Shown: positions 24,914-33,262 of the stretch, in pieces
Layout: each line of letters begins with the position of its first letter
Numbering within the stretch: position 1 is the first letter of the stretch
DNA from: CAZMVY01 sp964569765
GTDB lineage: Bacteria; Planctomycetota; Phycisphaerae; UBA1845; PWPN01
Assembly: GCA_964569765.1 (NCBI GenBank)
Contig: CAZMVY010000005.1
Location: forward strand, 1-46,001
Direction: 5' to 3'
Length of the DNA: 46,001 nt
Notes under the pieces: model-generated
The model's input: only the letters and a program-made list of their open reading frames with translations
Database searches by the model: none
What the model was told of the DNA's origin: nothing
Program-made: the position numbers and the translations under genes

Positions 24914-25479
24914 GGTTCCCGCTCCTTGAGCCAGCCGCGCAGCCGTTCGCGGGCGCGGGACAACTGCATCGTCACCGTTCCGACCGGGCGTCCGAGGATT
25001 TCGGCGATGCTCCGGACGGGGTGCTCGTCGAAGTAGTAGAGCATCACCACGGCCTGCTCGTTCTCGGGCAGGCCGGCCACGGCCTCGACCAGACTCGCGG
25101 CCAGATCCGTGTCAGGTGACGCGGGGCGTTCGCAGGCAACATCCCCCGTGGCATCGAGCGACGCGACGTTCACCGGCCGCCGCAGCCCGCTGAGGGCCCG
25201 ACGGCGAGCGATGGTTCGGACCCATCCACCGAAGGCGGCGGCGTCTTCGAGCGTACCGAGGCTCTGGAACGCGCGGAGGAAGGCCTCCTGGGCCACATCT
25301 TGTGCCGCGTGGTAGTCCGCCAGGACGGCAAAGGCGACCGCCCGCACGGCCCGCTCGTGACGGCGCACCAGCTCGCCGAAAGGCGCACGATCCCCCCCAA
25401 GCACGGCGGCCACCAATTGGGCGTCCGATTCCAAACCCGGGCCACTCCAGCAAAGAGCCAGTGCACGTTCCACAACCAT
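24910..25479 (-). CDS. ECF-type RNA polymerase sigma factor
   Basis: 189 residues. Region 2 covers about residues 20-90 with the LVRRHERAVRAVAFAVL helix, DVAQEAFLRAF and GWVRTIARRRA. Region 4 covers about 130-185 with LPENEQAVVMLYYFDE and the helix-turn-helix ending GTVTMQLSRARERLRGWL. Typical size for an extracytoplasmic-function factor. ATG 25479 is chosen because the upstream reading frame lacks sigma character. Its target promoters are not visible in the window. Confidence 0.9.
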   Translation of the reverse strand: MVVERALALCWSGPGLESDAQLVAAVLGGDRAPFGELVRRHERAVRAVAFAVLADYHAAQDVAQEAFLRAFQSLGTLEDAAAFGGWVRTIARRRALSGLRRPVNVASLDATGDVACERPASPDTDLAASLVEAVAGLPENEQAVVMLYYFDEHPVRSIAEILGRPVGTVTMQLSRARERLRGWLKEREP

Positions 25480-25757
25480 AGGACTACCGGGGCGGGAGAA
25501 ATGCAACAGGAAAGCGCGGCGATTCCGCGATTGGGAGACGCTGTAGCGGTGTGCGGGCGAGCACCGCGCAGTTGCGGGTGAAAGCAGTCGTGGCGTACGA
25601 AAGCCACTGCCGACACGGCGGTGGCACACGGCCGCCCGCGGCAAGGCGGTGGCTGGCGTCCGCACCCCGCGGCGCGGTATAAACTCACGCGGGGCGTTGC
25701 CTCCCGCGTGAACGGGCCTTCCCACAAGACAAACGCGTATGGCGGCGGAGGTAACGC

Positions 25758-27056
25758 TTGTATTTCGCCCTCTTCGACGGCGGGTCCGTGCCGGCGAACC
25801 GGGCCTCGCGTGTCGGAGATTCGTGCGTGAGCAGTAGTACCGCGTCCGCGGGGAGCGAGACCGTTCCCGCCGATTCCGTCGCCTTGCCGCCTGTTGCCGC
25901 CTCCTCGGTTGCTGATCGCACGCGCCGTCGGAGCTTGTTCTTCCTCGGCGTCGCCGTGGCCGGCGTCGGCTTCGCCATGACGCTGCAACTCGGGCTGAAT
26001 GCCAGCTTCGTCGGCCAGGAGATGCGCCTCACGGGGCAGCAGCAGGGCATCCTGGAGGCGTTCCGCGAGAGTTGCGGCATCACGGCGCTGCTCGTCCTGG
26101 CGCTTCTGGCTGGCATCGCCGAGCCCCTCATCGGCGCGGCGGTGCTCGTGTTCCTGGGCGCGGGCCTCAGCGCGTATTCCGTCGTCCCGGACTTCTCGTG
26201 GCTCATCGTTACGAGCCTGATCTGGAGCCAGGGCCTGCACATCTGGATGCCACTGCCGAACTCGATGGCGCTGTCGCTCTCCGAGCCCGGGCGTTCCGGC
26301 CATCGGCTCGGCCAGATTTCCGCCGCCGGCGCCGCCGGGTCCGCGGCCGGTCTGGTACTTGCCCTCGTGCTCCACGTGGTGGGCGGCGTGCCGATTCGCC
26401 CGTTGTGGCTGCTCGCCGGGACCGCCGCACTGCTCGCGGCCGGTGCCTGCCTGGCGATCCCGCGCGGGATCAAGGCCCCGCGCCCGCGCCTCGTTGTCCG
26501 CCGCCGCTACGCCATGTATTACATGCTCTGCCTCCTCGAAGGCTGGCGCAAGCAGATCTTCATCGCGTTCTCCGGGTTCCTCCTGGTCAAGGTCTACGGC
26601 ACGTCATTGAGCACGATGCTCGTGCTGTGGCTGATCACGCAGGCCGTCGGCTGGTTCTCGTCGCCCCTGGTCGGGCGGCTGATCGATCGGCTCGGGGAGC
26701 GGCGCGTGCTGATGGCGTACTACGCGAGCATGGCCGTGGTCTTCGTCGGGTACATCTTTCTGCACAACGTCCACCTCCTTCATGCGCTGTTCGTCGTGGA
26801 CGGGGCGTTCTTCGTCATGTCGATGGCCCTGACGACGTACGTCGGCAAGATCGCGCCGCCGGAGGAGCGGACGCCCACGCTGAGCCTCGGCGTCGCCATG
26901 AACCACGTCGCAGCGGTCTCCATGCCGCTGCTCGGCGGTATCCTGTGGACGCGCCTGGGCTATCAGTGGACCTTTGCCGCCGGTGCGCTCGCTGCCGCCG
27001 CCAGCATTCTCGCGGTCTTCTTCATCCCGGCCAAACGAACGGTATCGCCCGAGTGA
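25758..27056 (+). CDS. Major facilitator superfamily transporter
   Basis: 432 residues from the TTG at 25758, which has a strong GGAGGT 5 nt upstream; a GTG at 25827 with GGAG is a fair alternative giving 409 residues. From about residue 58 twelve hydrophobic segments can be counted, with the typical short loop PLVGRLIDRLGERRVL between helices in the C-terminal half. Likely cytoplasmic-membrane efflux or uptake of a small molecule; substrate unknown. The 25480-25757 gap to the divergent sigma gene contains TATAAA at 25678-25683 but no clear -35. Confidence 0.85.
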   Translation: MYFALFDGGSVPANRASRVGDSCVSSSTASAGSETVPADSVALPPVAASSVADRTRRRSLFFLGVAVAGVGFAMTLQLGLNASFVGQEMRLTGQQQGILEAFRESCGITALLVLALLAGIAEPLIGAAVLVFLGAGLSAYSVVPDFSWLIVTSLIWSQGLHIWMPLPNSMALSLSEPGRSGHRLGQISAAGAAGSAAGLVLALVLHVVGGVPIRPLWLLAGTAALLAAGACLAIPRGIKAPRPRLVVRRRYAMYYMLCLLEGWRKQIFIAFSGFLLVKVYGTSLSTMLVLWLITQAVGWFSSPLVGRLIDRLGERRVLMAYYASMAVVFVGYIFLHNVHLLHALFVVDGAFFVMSMALTTYVGKIAPPEERTPTLSLGVAMNHVAAVSMPLLGGILWTRLGYQWTFAAGALAAAASILAVFFIPAKRTVSPE

Positions 27057-27154
27057 TTGTCGCGCGGAGCAGATCGGACCGCGGGCCGCCCGACGGCGCT
27101 GCGGCCGTGGGATCGACGACGTCCGGTCGTCGGCAGGCGTCGCTCGGCGGCTCG

Positions 27155-27856
27155 TCAGCGTCCCTTCGCCGGGACGGTGGCAGGGGCCGTGATGTGCAGG
27201 TTCAAGCCCCCGTCTGCCTCGAGCGTCAAGGTCCAGCGCTGGCCGGTGGTCATGGGCGCGTACACGGCCTCGCCCTGCGCGACGCGTATGCCTTCCTCTT
27301 TGGCCGCCGCCGGATCGGTCACATACGACCAGAAACGCTTCCACAGTCGCTGCTCGAACTCGCCGGGCTTGTCCCCCAAGCGAAACGGGTCGGGCACCCG
27401 GCCCGGCTCGTCGATCGGTAACCCATCCTGCGGGGCTACGACCTCGCTGAAGATCCGGCGAAAAAGCAGAATGCTCTGGCCGCGAAGCGGATCGCCCGCC
27501 TGAACAAGCTCGTCGCTGAACTTGATCACCAGCCCGTCGAAGTAGAGCACGCTTCCGGGAAGGCGGAACGATCGCGGCGGCAGGGGGTGCCCGGCCCGAT
27601 CGAGCTGGATGAACTGGATCTCCGTTTGGGTGACGTTGCCCTGAGGATCGTGCTGCTGGTCGGTCACGATCACTTCGGCAACGCGACGCTCGGTCGTGAG
27701 GCGGTTCACCACCTCCTGGAGTTGTCGGCGTTCCTGTTCGAGGCGGTCGCGCTCGGCCCGGAGCCGGGCCGTCTCGCCATGCGTGAGGAGCCATCCCGCC
27801 GCCACCGCGCCCGCGCCCAGGGCCAGCAAACCGCCGAGCAGACGCAAGGTCTTCAT
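27155..27856 (-). CDS. Membrane-anchored coiled-coil protein of unknown function
   Basis: 233 residues. One membrane helix (about 5-24), then a coiled coil (about 27-57, rich in Arg, Glu and Leu), then a mixed alpha/beta domain with LPGSVLYFDGLVIKF and WSYVTDPAAAKEEGIRVAQGEAVY. I do not recognise the family. Same strand as the cadherin-like gene, 67 nt downstream of it. Confidence 0.7.
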   Translation of the reverse strand: MKTLRLLGGLLALGAGAVAAGWLLTHGETARLRAERDRLEQERRQLQEVVNRLTTERRVAEVIVTDQQHDPQGNVTQTEIQFIQLDRAGHPLPPRSFRLPGSVLYFDGLVIKFSDELVQAGDPLRGQSILLFRRIFSEVVAPQDGLPIDEPGRVPDPFRLGDKPGEFEQRLWKRFWSYVTDPAAAKEEGIRVAQGEAVYAPMTTGQRWTLTLEADGGLNLHITAPATVPAKGR

Positions 27857-27923
27857 GTGTGCATCCCGACAGAGGAGGGCTTTCCGTTGCCGCGCGGTCC
27901 CATACGAACCGCCCCCGCAGCCC

Positions 27924-29624
27924 TTATACTCGGGGTCGGCGCTCTGCGCTGCGACTCCGCCGGACCGATGTGCTGAGCATACCGGCGGTCACCGTCAGAC
28001 TGAGCGCCATGGCCTCCAGCGGCCCCGCGCTCCCGCAAGTGTCGAAGTCCACGTTCGACAGATCCCGGCTGGTTTCCGGAGATGCGGAAGGTTCGGTTCC
28101 CGCCGAACCGCCGCCGCTCGCATCGCCTGATGGCGACGCGGCCGTTCCGGTCGTGGCAGGGGCGGCCACGGCCGACGGTATGCTGACGGATACCTGGTAC
28201 GGCCCGGCCGTATCCTTAGCGTCCGTCACCTGCCATGTGAACGCGTCCGTCCCCGCGTAGTCGTAAGCGACCTGGTAGCTTACCGCTAGCCCACCGCTCG
28301 GCGCAGCATACGTCTTCGTCGTGTCCGTAACCTTGCTGCCGCCGATACTGATGGTGCCGTGCGACGGCAATGTGAGGAGGCTCACCTGTAGTGTATCGCC
28401 ATCCGCGTCGGTGGGGAGGAGGGTGACTACGGCTTTGCCCGTCGCGTCGGCAACGGCCGCCGTATCGGCACCGATTGGCGGGGAGTTGATGGCGATGCTG
28501 ACAATTCCGAGAGACGAGGTCTCGATCCCATCCGTGACCTCGTAGTGGAAGCTGTCCGTGCCCATATAGCCCGCCACGGGACAGTACTGTACCGTGCCGG
28601 CCGTGTCCGCCACCGTGTATGGCAGTTGGTCGGCTTCGATCTCCTGCCCGTCATCCTTCAGTGTGCCGTGTGCGGGCAGGCTGAGAAGGACATAACAGAT
28701 CGGGTCGCGGTCGGCGTCTGCGCCCCGGAGCGCGATGTCCTTCTCGCCGGCGGGTGGCGCATAGACGGTGAGACCGGCGACGGTCGGCCGCGTGTTCACC
28801 TGGATTATTTGAGTCGCCGATTCCGATGTCTGCCACGTGTCGGCGACCTTGAACGTGAAGCTGTCCGGGCCGTGATAGGCGGCATCCGGCGTGTATGTTA
28901 TCTCCTTCTTGCCGGACCCCAGCGCAAAAGGCAGGGCGGCGGTGGCGATTGTGCTTGTGCCGGAGGCGAGCACGCCGTGGCCCGGCAGGGACACGATGGT
29001 ATACGAGAGCGTATCGCCATCCGGGTCCGTCCCCGCCAGCGTGATCTTCGCGTCCTTATTCAGCGGGATGATGGCGGTGGCAGCGGTGGCGGTAGGGGGC
29101 TGGTTTACAATCACAGTTACAGTGGCCGCGGCAGAGTCTATGGTTCCGTCGTTAGCCTTGTATGTGAAGCTCACGGAACCGTGCGTCGTTGCCGCCGGTG
29201 TGTAGCTGACTACCTTGCCGCCGTCGGGAATTGTGTAAGGCAGGTCGCCGGAGGCCAGCGTCACATCGCCTACCTTCCCCGCGCCGGAACTCGGCAGGGT
29301 CGCGATGACGTAGCTGAGCACATCGTCATCAACGTCGGTGGCTTCGAGTGTGAGGCTTACGGCGGTTTCGGGGGTGGTCAGGTCGCTGACGGCGGTCGCC
29401 GTCGGAGCTGTGTTGGCCGCAGCCGGAAGCACGGGCAGCAGAAACGCAATCACACCGCAGAGAAGACTGCGGGCGGGTAGGAGCGTCCGTTTGGGAGTGC
29501 CTCGGTGCGCGGCGGTCCGCAGGTTCCGGTGGGGGCCTGTTGACAGGGGAGGATAAGGCGCATTGGCACACGGTGTAACTCGTCTGTAACTTTCGTGCTG
29601 AGAAGCCGTTGCGAACACGACCAT
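27924..29624 (-). CDS. Surface protein with tandem cadherin-like/Ig-like repeats
   Basis: 566 residues. After a basic leader a signal segment SLLCGVIAFLLPVLPAAA is cut near residue 70. About four and a half repeats of roughly 95 residues follow, each with TDxDGDxLSY, LPxHGxL and a Y-G-x-D-S-F-T-x-x-V-x-D end, as in tandem-95/cadherin-like adhesins; the Asp-rich loops may bind calcium. A Gly/Ser-rich linker leads to a C-terminal CGSAG, a moderately hydrophobic run and RRSR, which resembles a sorting tail. ATG 29624 has GGGAGA upstream; a longer ATG at 29726 is less likely. Confidence 0.78.
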   Translation of the reverse strand: MVVFATASQHESYRRVTPCANAPYPPLSTGPHRNLRTAAHRGTPKRTLLPARSLLCGVIAFLLPVLPAAANTAPTATAVSDLTTPETAVSLTLEATDVDDDVLSYVIATLPSSGAGKVGDVTLASGDLPYTIPDGGKVVSYTPAATTHGSVSFTYKANDGTIDSAAATVTVIVNQPPTATAATAIIPLNKDAKITLAGTDPDGDTLSYTIVSLPGHGVLASGTSTIATAALPFALGSGKKEITYTPDAAYHGPDSFTFKVADTWQTSESATQIIQVNTRPTVAGLTVYAPPAGEKDIALRGADADRDPICYVLLSLPAHGTLKDDGQEIEADQLPYTVADTAGTVQYCPVAGYMGTDSFHYEVTDGIETSSLGIVSIAINSPPIGADTAAVADATGKAVVTLLPTDADGDTLQVSLLTLPSHGTISIGGSKVTDTTKTYAAPSGGLAVSYQVAYDYAGTDAFTWQVTDAKDTAGPYQVSVSIPSAVAAPATTGTAASPSGDASGGGSAGTEPSASPETSRDLSNVDFDTCGSAGPLEAMALSLTVTAGMLSTSVRRSRSAERRPRV

Positions 29625-29762
29625 GCCAGTCTCCCGGTGCCTCGGCCCCCCGCGTCGGAATCCGCGCATACCGCGGGCGTAGCGGCTCTTACATGCTTCG
29701 GCGGATTCCTTATGGGACTTGAGCAATGCCCGGACAGGCCACGGGCGTCCGTGCGAGGGGCG

Positions 29763-30764
29763 TCAGCGGTTGTAATCCGGCTCGGCAACGCGGTCGAGCA
29801 GGTACCCTACGATATCGGCAGGGGTTACACCATCCCCGACGGCTGCGTAGTTCGGGATGATCCGATGCCGCAGGACGGCCATCGCCACTTCCCGGACGTC
29901 GGCGGTGGACGGCGCGGGCCGGCCGGCTATCACGGCACGGGCCTTCGCGCCAAGCACCAGGTATTGCGACGCCCGGGGACCGGCACCCCACTCGACGTAC
30001 TTGCGGACGTAGGCGTCGGCCGATCCGCGCGGGCGGGACGCCCTCGCCAGGGACGAGGCGTACCTGACCACGTGACGGCTGACGGGCACGCGGCGGACCA
30101 GTCGCTGATACGCCAGCATCTGCTCGCGCGACAGGATCCGGCGGGGCGTATACACCGGGGGGGCGGTAGTCTGTTCCACGATGGCCTCTTCCTCCGCCTC
30201 GCCGGGGTAGTCTATCCACAGGCTGAACATGAAGCGATCGAGCTGCGCCTCCGGCAACGGATAGGTGCCTTCCTGCTCGATCGGGTTCTGCGTGGCCACG
30301 ACGACGAACGGCCGGTCCAGCGCATACGAGACGCCGCCGCTCGTGACGTGATACTCCTGCATCGCCTCGAGAAGGGCCGCCTGTGTTTTCGGCGGGGCGC
30401 GGTTGATTTCATCGGCGAGCACGATGTTTGCGAAGACCGGCCCCTTCGCAAAGCGCAGCTCGCGACGGCCTGTCGTCCGGTCTTCCTGGATCAGCTCGGT
30501 GCCGATGATATCCGAAGGCATCATGTCCGGCGTGAACTGGATGCGGTGGAACTGCCAGTCGAGGACTGCCGCGAGCGTCTTGACCAGCAGGGTCTTGGCC
30601 AGGCCAGGCACGCCCACGATCAGGACGTGGCCTTCGCAAAACAGGGCCGTAAGGAGTTGCTGCACGATCGCCTGCTGGCCGACGATCACCTTGGCGATCT
30701 CCGCGGTGAGTTGCGCCCCGGCCTCGCGGACGGCACCGAGCATCGTTAGATCATCGTCACCCAT
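29763..30764 (-). CDS. MoxR-family AAA+ ATPase
   Basis: 333 residues. Walker A is GVPGLAKT, Walker B is IVLADEINRAPP, followed by sensor region TQNPIEQEGTYPLPEAQLDRF and the MoxR lid with REQMLAYQRLVRRVPVS. MoxR proteins act as chaperone-like ATPases that usually work with a DUF58 protein and VWA-domain proteins; none of these is adjacent, so this is an orphan copy in the window. ATG 30764 is used; an extension to 30812 lacks MoxR features. Confidence 0.93.
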   Translation of the reverse strand: MGDDDLTMLGAVREAGAQLTAEIAKVIVGQQAIVQQLLTALFCEGHVLIVGVPGLAKTLLVKTLAAVLDWQFHRIQFTPDMMPSDIIGTELIQEDRTTGRRELRFAKGPVFANIVLADEINRAPPKTQAALLEAMQEYHVTSGGVSYALDRPFVVVATQNPIEQEGTYPLPEAQLDRFMFSLWIDYPGEAEEEAIVEQTTAPPVYTPRRILSREQMLAYQRLVRRVPVSRHVVRYASSLARASRPRGSADAYVRKYVEWGAGPRASQYLVLGAKARAVIAGRPAPSTADVREVAMAVLRHRIIPNYAAVGDGVTPADIVGYLLDRVAEPDYNR

Positions 30765-30837
30765 TCCATCCACCGTCTGGCGCCTTTTCACCGGGCGGCA
30801 AGCCCCGGGCATGTCCGTATTCCGGGGCTCGGCTCAC

Positions 30838-30998
30838 GACTGCCATTCCGATCGCATCGAAGAATCCCGCTTCCGTCCTGCACCTGTGCCACAGAGCGCC
30901 GCGAGCGGGGCGGGCGGCTCGGCCTTTTTCGCTCCCTGCACCCGATCAGTTCAACGCACACCGGGTACATGGTCCCTTGGCTTCGCTCAGGGCGACGG
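30838..30998. repeat. Degenerate CHSERSEES-type interspersed repeat
   Basis: The left arm near 30840-30870 reads in one frame as CHSDRIEESRF, close to the well-known spurious peptide CHSERSEES found in many genomes. The right arm near 30974-30998 contains GGCTTCGCTCAGGGCGACGG, the usual complement of such elements. The two arms match imperfectly in inverted orientation, as expected for an old copy. Confidence 0.5.
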
Positions 30999-31031
30999 TT
31001 TGGACGGATGCCCGATCCCGCGGCCGTGGCG

Positions 31032-31090
31032 CATGACTCTAATCCCCGTGCAACCTCTTGTCCATTTCATGGCGGCGCGCTAGAGTCATG
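31032..31090. promoter_or_regulatory. Inverted repeat bracketing the pyrE promoter
   Basis: CATGACTCTA (31032-31041) and TAGAGTCATG (31081-31090) are perfect inverted copies. The right copy begins at the pyrE -10 hexamer. Possibly an operator pair; no regulator is known. Confidence 0.45.
31058..31086 (+). promoter_or_regulatory. Promoter of pyrE
   Basis: TTGTCC (31058-31063), 17-nt spacer, TAGAGT (31081-31086). The predicted start near 31093 gives a leader of about 40 nt. Confidence 0.5.
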
Positions 31091-31132
31091 ACCGCGGGCA
31101 CGCCGGGGGTTGCGGCCCGATCGGAGTGAGAC

Positions 31133-31657
31133 ATGACAGACCGGGAACTGGCGGCGGCGATCCGGCAGGCGGCGTATCTGGAGGGCGACTTTGTTCTCCG
31201 TTCGGGCAAACGCAGCAGGTATTATCTCGACAAGTACCTGTTTGAGACCCAGCCGGCGATCCTCAAGGAGCTGGGCCGGCGTCTGGCCGTGCATGTGACC
31301 CCCATGACGACCCGCATCGCCGGGGCCGAACTCGGGGCGGTGGCGCTGGCGGCGGCCACGTCGATGGCGTGCGGGCTGCCGTTCGTCATCGTCCGCAACC
31401 AGAAGAAGGACTACGGCACGGGCAAGCTCGTCGAGGGCCGCATCGAAAAGGGCGATCGCGTCCTGCTCGTGGAGGATGTTACAACGACTGGCGGCCAGGC
31501 GATCGAGGCGGTCAAGTCGCTCACCGACGCCGGGGCGATCGTGGAAAAGGTCGTTACCGTGATCGACCGGCAGGAGGGTGGTGGCGAGCGATTTGCCGAG
31601 GCCGGCATCCGTTACGAGGCGCTGTTGACCAAGGCCGACCTTGACGCCGTGGCCTGA
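31133..31657 (+). CDS. pyrE: Orotate phosphoribosyltransferase
   Basis: 174 residues. PyrE joins orotate to PRPP to make orotidine monophosphate in pyrimidine synthesis. The type I phosphoribosyltransferase motif VLLVEDVTTTGGQA binds PRPP; FVLRSGKRSRYYLDKY near the N-terminus and VRNQKKDYGTG (the flexible loop) match PyrE. The ATG follows CGGAGTG. Single gene on this strand; no other pyrimidine gene is in the window. It converges with the DUF5658 gene with only 3 nt between. Confidence 0.94.
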   Translation: MTDRELAAAIRQAAYLEGDFVLRSGKRSRYYLDKYLFETQPAILKELGRRLAVHVTPMTTRIAGAELGAVALAAATSMACGLPFVIVRNQKKDYGTGKLVEGRIEKGDRVLLVEDVTTTGGQAIEAVKSLTDAGAIVEKVVTVIDRQEGGGERFAEAGIRYEALLTKADLDAVA

Positions 31658-31660
31658 CCT

Positions 31661-32065
31661 TTATCGCACGAAGCCGGCCGCCAGCGCCGTCACGGTCAGG
31701 GCAACCGGGATGGCGGTGATTCCCACCGCTATGGCGGCAAGTGTGCGTCCGAGGCGGCGATTGCGCCGGCCCACGACTTCGCAGATTCCGATGACCAGTG
31801 TGACGAGGAGGAACTTGAAGACGACCAGTCCGCGCAGGTCCCACCGTCTGATGACCCATACGGCCGCCGCGTTGAGTTCGCTTCCGTCCATGTGGATCAC
31901 GACCCAGGTGAGCATCAGATCCAGCGACGACAGGAAGAGGTACCACGTGTAGCAGCGGGGATAGAGTGCCGCCTGCATGAGCCAGGGCCGATCGCGCCCC
32001 GTCCTTGGATCAGCGGCATCGGGTCGCAAGGGGACCTCGGCGTTTGCATCGGGTTCGGTGCTCAC
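31661..32065 (-). CDS. DUF5658-family small membrane protein
   Basis: 134 residues. A cytoplasmic leader (about 1-35) is followed by three or four hydrophobic segments, including YLFLSSLDLMLTWVVIH and LVVFKFLLVTLVIGICEVV. The core D-L-M-L-T, the E-L-N-A-A motif and the R-R-W-D-LRGLVVFK part fit DUF5658, which has no known role. The interval 32066-32259 upstream shows no gene. Confidence 0.75.
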   Translation of the reverse strand: MSTEPDANAEVPLRPDAADPRTGRDRPWLMQAALYPRCYTWYLFLSSLDLMLTWVVIHMDGSELNAAAVWVIRRWDLRGLVVFKFLLVTLVIGICEVVGRRNRRLGRTLAAIAVGITAIPVALTVTALAAGFVR

Positions 32066-32259
32066 GATCTTGCGCCTCGCAACCGGTTGTGGCGCAACGT
32101 GCTTCTACGCGTGCCGGTTCTGATCGAAGATTCCCGTCTTCTCGGACGGGCCGCAGGGCGCACCCGTACCGCGCAACACGCGCTCCCTCCTCGCGACCGC
32201 CCGCCGCTGCGTCGCGTCCGTCAAACGTTCGCCCGTACGTATTCGACCGTTCGTCGGTC

Positions 32260-33183
32260 TTATTTGGCTGTCTTCCCGGCCTTGGCCTTCTTCTCACTTC
32301 GTTCCTGCGGCACGCGGGCCTTTGCGTCCGGCGTCGCATCCGCCGGTCCCTCGCCCAGGGCCCACCGGATTCCCCCGACGAGGTGTTCCTGGTAGAGCTT
32401 GTTCTCCCAGACGTCCTCGCGATGGCCAAGCGACGTATAGAACACCCGCCCCTTGCCGTACAGCCGGCACCACGACACCTCATATACTTTGCCCTTCTCC
32501 ATCTTGTTCTTCGCGAGGTTCGCGGGGTCCGACTTCTCCGTATCGACGGTCAGCAGGATGTGGAACTTGTCCCGCGGCACCGGCTCGATCACCTGGTACA
32601 TCTCGTCGGCGATCTTCCACTCCTGCGGCAGCATCTTCGTCGCCGGATGTTTCGGGTCGTCCACCTTGATGAACAGCGGGGCGTCGTTGGCGCCGTGCGT
32701 CTTGAAACGCGGGCCGAGCATGTCGACGAAGTCCGGCCAGTAGTCCGGGTCCTTGCTGTAGTCGGTCGCGGAGTGGATGCCCACGAAGCCTTTGCCGCTC
32801 TTGACGAAGTCGATTATCGCCTGCTTCTGCTCGGCCTTCAGCGGCAGCGCGCCGGTGGTGTAGAAGATGATCGCGTCGAACTGCTTGAGGTACTCCGGCG
32901 TGATCATGGACAGGTCGATCTGGTCGGGTTTCTGCTTGTAGCCGGCCAGGCACGTTACCTCGAAGGCGCCGGACTTCCGGCCCAGCTCCGGCAGGATCTT
33001 CTCCGTAAGACCCAGCACCGGGTGGTTGAACCCCTGCGAATGCGTCAGGTAGAGTACCTTTTTCGCCTTTGCGCGCGGTGTCTTCGCCGCGTCGGGCTCC
33101 GCCGCAACGACACGCGCGCCCGACAGGCTCACTGCGATCGCTATGCTCAGAATCACTACCAGGTAACCCAGTCGCTGCAACAT
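32260..33183 (-). CDS. Secreted ThuA-like protein (first of two)
   Basis: 307 residues. Signal peptide 1-27 (ending VVAAE). The ThuA/glutamine-amidotransferase-like fold is shown by VLYLTHSQGFNHP, IIFYTTGALPL, GKGFVGIHSATD and GKGRVFYTSLGH. The family is linked to trehalose and sugar use in Sinorhizobium, and in planctomycetes it accompanies exported oxidoreductases. The last ~25 residues are Lys/Ala-rich. ATG 33183 follows AGGAGGAA. A second, shorter paralog is at 38115-38879. Confidence 0.88.
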   Translation of the reverse strand: MLQRLGYLVVILSIAIAVSLSGARVVAAEPDAAKTPRAKAKKVLYLTHSQGFNHPVLGLTEKILPELGRKSGAFEVTCLAGYKQKPDQIDLSMITPEYLKQFDAIIFYTTGALPLKAEQKQAIIDFVKSGKGFVGIHSATDYSKDPDYWPDFVDMLGPRFKTHGANDAPLFIKVDDPKHPATKMLPQEWKIADEMYQVIEPVPRDKFHILLTVDTEKSDPANLAKNKMEKGKVYEVSWCRLYGKGRVFYTSLGHREDVWENKLYQEHLVGGIRWALGEGPADATPDAKARVPQERSEKKAKAGKTAK

Positions 33184-33262
33184 CGTAACTTCCTCCTGTT
33201 GTCGGCCAATCCGGCCGATCCGTGCCATCGGTCAAAGCCGTCCGGTCCGAAGGCCGCCGGCA

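Larger units (their letters stand above)
30765..31132. other. Intergenic region with no gene; repeat relic and pyrE promoter
   Basis: No convincing reading frame. It holds a degenerate interspersed repeat (about 30838-30998), a 10-bp inverted repeat (31032-31090) and the pyrE promoter (31058-31086). Confidence 0.6.
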
